From: Ancylostoma caninum
Lineage: Eukaryota; Nematoda; Chromadorea; Rhabditida; Ancylostomatidae
DNA: 64,000 bases
Assembly: GCA_037903475.1 (NCBI GenBank)
Contig: JBAJFG010000364.1
Location: 1 to 64,000, forward strand
Direction of reading: 5' to 3'
Part shown: in pieces, positions 62,549-64,000 of the stretch
How the letters are laid out: each line of letters begins with the position of its first letter
Position numbering within the stretch: position 1 is the stretch's first letter
Translations under genes and position numbers: made by a program
Notes under the pieces: model-generated
Database searches by the model: none
Told to the model about the DNA's origin: nothing
Seen by the model: only the letters and a program-made list of their open reading frames with translations

Positions 62549-64000
62549 AGCAGGTAACGTGGCACACGAGTCCGAGTCAGAGCGCCGCGAAGCGGCGCTC
62601 TGACTCGGGGTTCCTTTTTTTTCAGAGTTTACCTAGCCCGGAGGTAACGTGGCACACGAGTCCGAGTCAGAGCGCCGCGAAGCGGCGCTCTGACTCGGGG
62701 TTCCTTTTTTTTCAGAGTTTACCTAGCCCGGAGGTAACGTGGCACACGAGTCCGAGTCAGAGCGCCGCGAAGCGGCGCTCTGACTCGGGGTTCCTTTTTT
62801 TTCAGAGTTTACCTAGCCCGGAGGTAACGTGGCACACGGGTCCGAGTCAGAGCGCCGCGAAGCGGCGCTCTGCTCGGGGTTCCTTTTTTTTTCAGAGTTT
62901 ACCTAGCCCGGAGGTAACGTGGCACACGGTCCGAGTCAGAGCGCCGCGAAGCGGCGCTCTGCTCGGGGTTCCTTTTTTTCAGAGTTTACCTAGCCCGGAG
63001 GTAACGTGGCACACGAGTCCGAGTCAGAGCGCCGCGAAGCGGCGCTCTGACTCGGGGTTCCTTTTTTTTTCAGAGTTTACCTAGCCCGGAGGTAACGTGG
63101 CACACGGTCCGAGTCAGAGCGCCGCGAAGCGGCGCTCTGGACTCGGGGTTCCTTTTTTTTCAGAGTTTACCTAGCCCGGAGGTAACGTGGCACACGGGTC
63201 CGAGTCAGAGCGCCGCGAAGCGGCGCTCTGGCTCGGGGTTCCTTTTTTTTTCAGAGTTTACCTAGCCCGGAGGTAACGTGGCACACGAGTCCGAGTCAGA
63301 GCGCCGCGAAGCGGCGCTCTGACTCGGGGTTCTTTTTTTCAGAGTTTACCTAGCCCGGAGGTAACGTGGCACACGGTCCGAGTCAGAGCGCCGCGAAGCG
63401 GCGCTCTGACTCGGGGTTCCTTTTTTTTCAGAGTTTACCTAGCCCGGAGGTAACGTGGCACACGGGTCCGAGTCAGAGCGCCGCGAAACGGCGCTCTGCT
63501 CGGGGTTTTTTTTTTCAGAGTTTACCTAGCCCGGAGGTAACGTGGCACACGGTCCGAGTCAGAGCGCCGCGAAGCGGCGCTCTGGCTCGGGGTTCCTTTT
63601 TTTCAGAGTTTACCTAGCCCGGAGGTAACGTGGCACACGGGTCCGAGTCAGAGCGCCGCGAAGCGGCGCTCTGGCTACTCGGGGTCTCCTTTTTTTTCAG
63701 AGTTTACCTAGCCCGGAGGTAACGTGGCACACGAGTCCGAGTCAGAGCGCCGCGAAGCGGCGCTCTGCTCGGGGTTCCTTTTTTTCAGAGTTTACCTAGC
63801 CCGGAGGTAACGTGGCACACGGGTCCGAGTCAGAGCGCCGCGAAGCGGCGCAGACTCGGGGTTCTTTTTTTTCAGAGTTTACCTAGCCCGGAGGTAACGT
63901 GGCACACGGGTCCAAGTCAGAGCGCCGCGAAGCGGCGCTCTGACTCGGGGTTCCTTTTTTTTCAGAGTTTACCTAGCCCGGAGGTAACGTGGCACACGGG
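62549..64000 (+). repeat. About 90-bp satellite, 16 full units plus start of a 17th; runs off the window
   Basis: Each unit reads AGGTAACGTGGCACACG, then a 17-bp perfect hairpin (CCGAGTCAGAGCGCCGC, loop GAA, complement), GGGGTTCC, a T run of 7-9, CAG, and AGTTTACCTAGCCCGGAG. Units differ by one or two bases, mostly at the hairpin base and in the T run, so the array is young or homogenised. It begins about 670 bp after the last USP exon seen here, on the same strand. T-run-CAG and G|GTAACG match splice acceptor and donor consensus and bracket the 18-nt piece. Confidence 0.97.

Noticed and set aside
63366..63617. 83-codon frame through the 90-bp satellite
   Set aside because: A read-through of the repeat including its T runs; only the 18-nt piece between splice-like signals is of possible coding interest.
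62549..64000. CRISPR-like array
   Set aside because: Units are almost entirely identical with no variable spacers, and the DNA is nematode nuclear; it is a satellite.

Overview
This window is nuclear DNA of a nematode, most likely a clade V (strongylid or hookworm-like) worm. The evidence is intron-rich genes with short introns ending in TTTTCAG or TTTTTAAG, proteins that look nematode-like, dense short inverted-repeat transposons, and degenerate copies of the nematode telomere hexamer TTAGGC inside one of them. I cannot name the species from the sequence alone. There are no bacterial-type operons, no CRISPR array and no prokaryotic signals.

Four protein genes and one tRNA are supported by exon-by-exon reading with consistent splice phases. 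(1) GTP-dependent phosphoenolpyruvate carboxykinase, minus strand, 29319 down to 19234: 17 exons, 713 codons, with a tRNA-Arg(TCT) gene in one of its introns on the same strand. (2) An acid DNase II-type nuclease, plus strand, 43569-49843: 11 exons, 357 residues, signal peptide, followed by a partial tandem copy of its last exon. (3) Ribosomal protein S6 (rps-6), minus strand, 55396 down to 51470: 5 exons, 246 residues. (4) The N-terminal part of a ubiquitin-specific protease with a UBP zinc finger (USP3/USP44/USP49 group), plus strand, exons from 59836 (perhaps 58035) to 61883. Its catalytic domain lies beyond the window or beyond the satellite array at the right edge.

Layout: 1-19.1 kb is a gene desert with a 50-bp minisatellite (3503-4709), several MITEs and a mariner-type element that carries a nested TTAA element. 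19.1-29.3 kb is the PEPCK gene, whose large introns hold a 900-bp inverted-repeat element. 29.3-43.5 kb is intergenic between two head-to-head genes and is rich in transposon relics. 43.5-62 kb holds the DNase II, rps-6 and USP genes; DNase II and rps-6 are tail to tail, rps-6 and USP head to head. 62.55-64.0 kb is a tandem array of about 90-bp units. Each unit holds a 17-bp perfect hairpin plus splice acceptor-like and donor-like sequences that frame an 18-nt piece.

The genes do unrelated jobs (carbon metabolism, lysosomal or secreted DNA digestion, translation, deubiquitination) and show no shared pathway. The most interesting points are the microexon-like satellite, the possible mitochondrial-type N-terminus on PEPCK, the TTAGGC-filled MITE and the degenerating extra last exon of DNase II.
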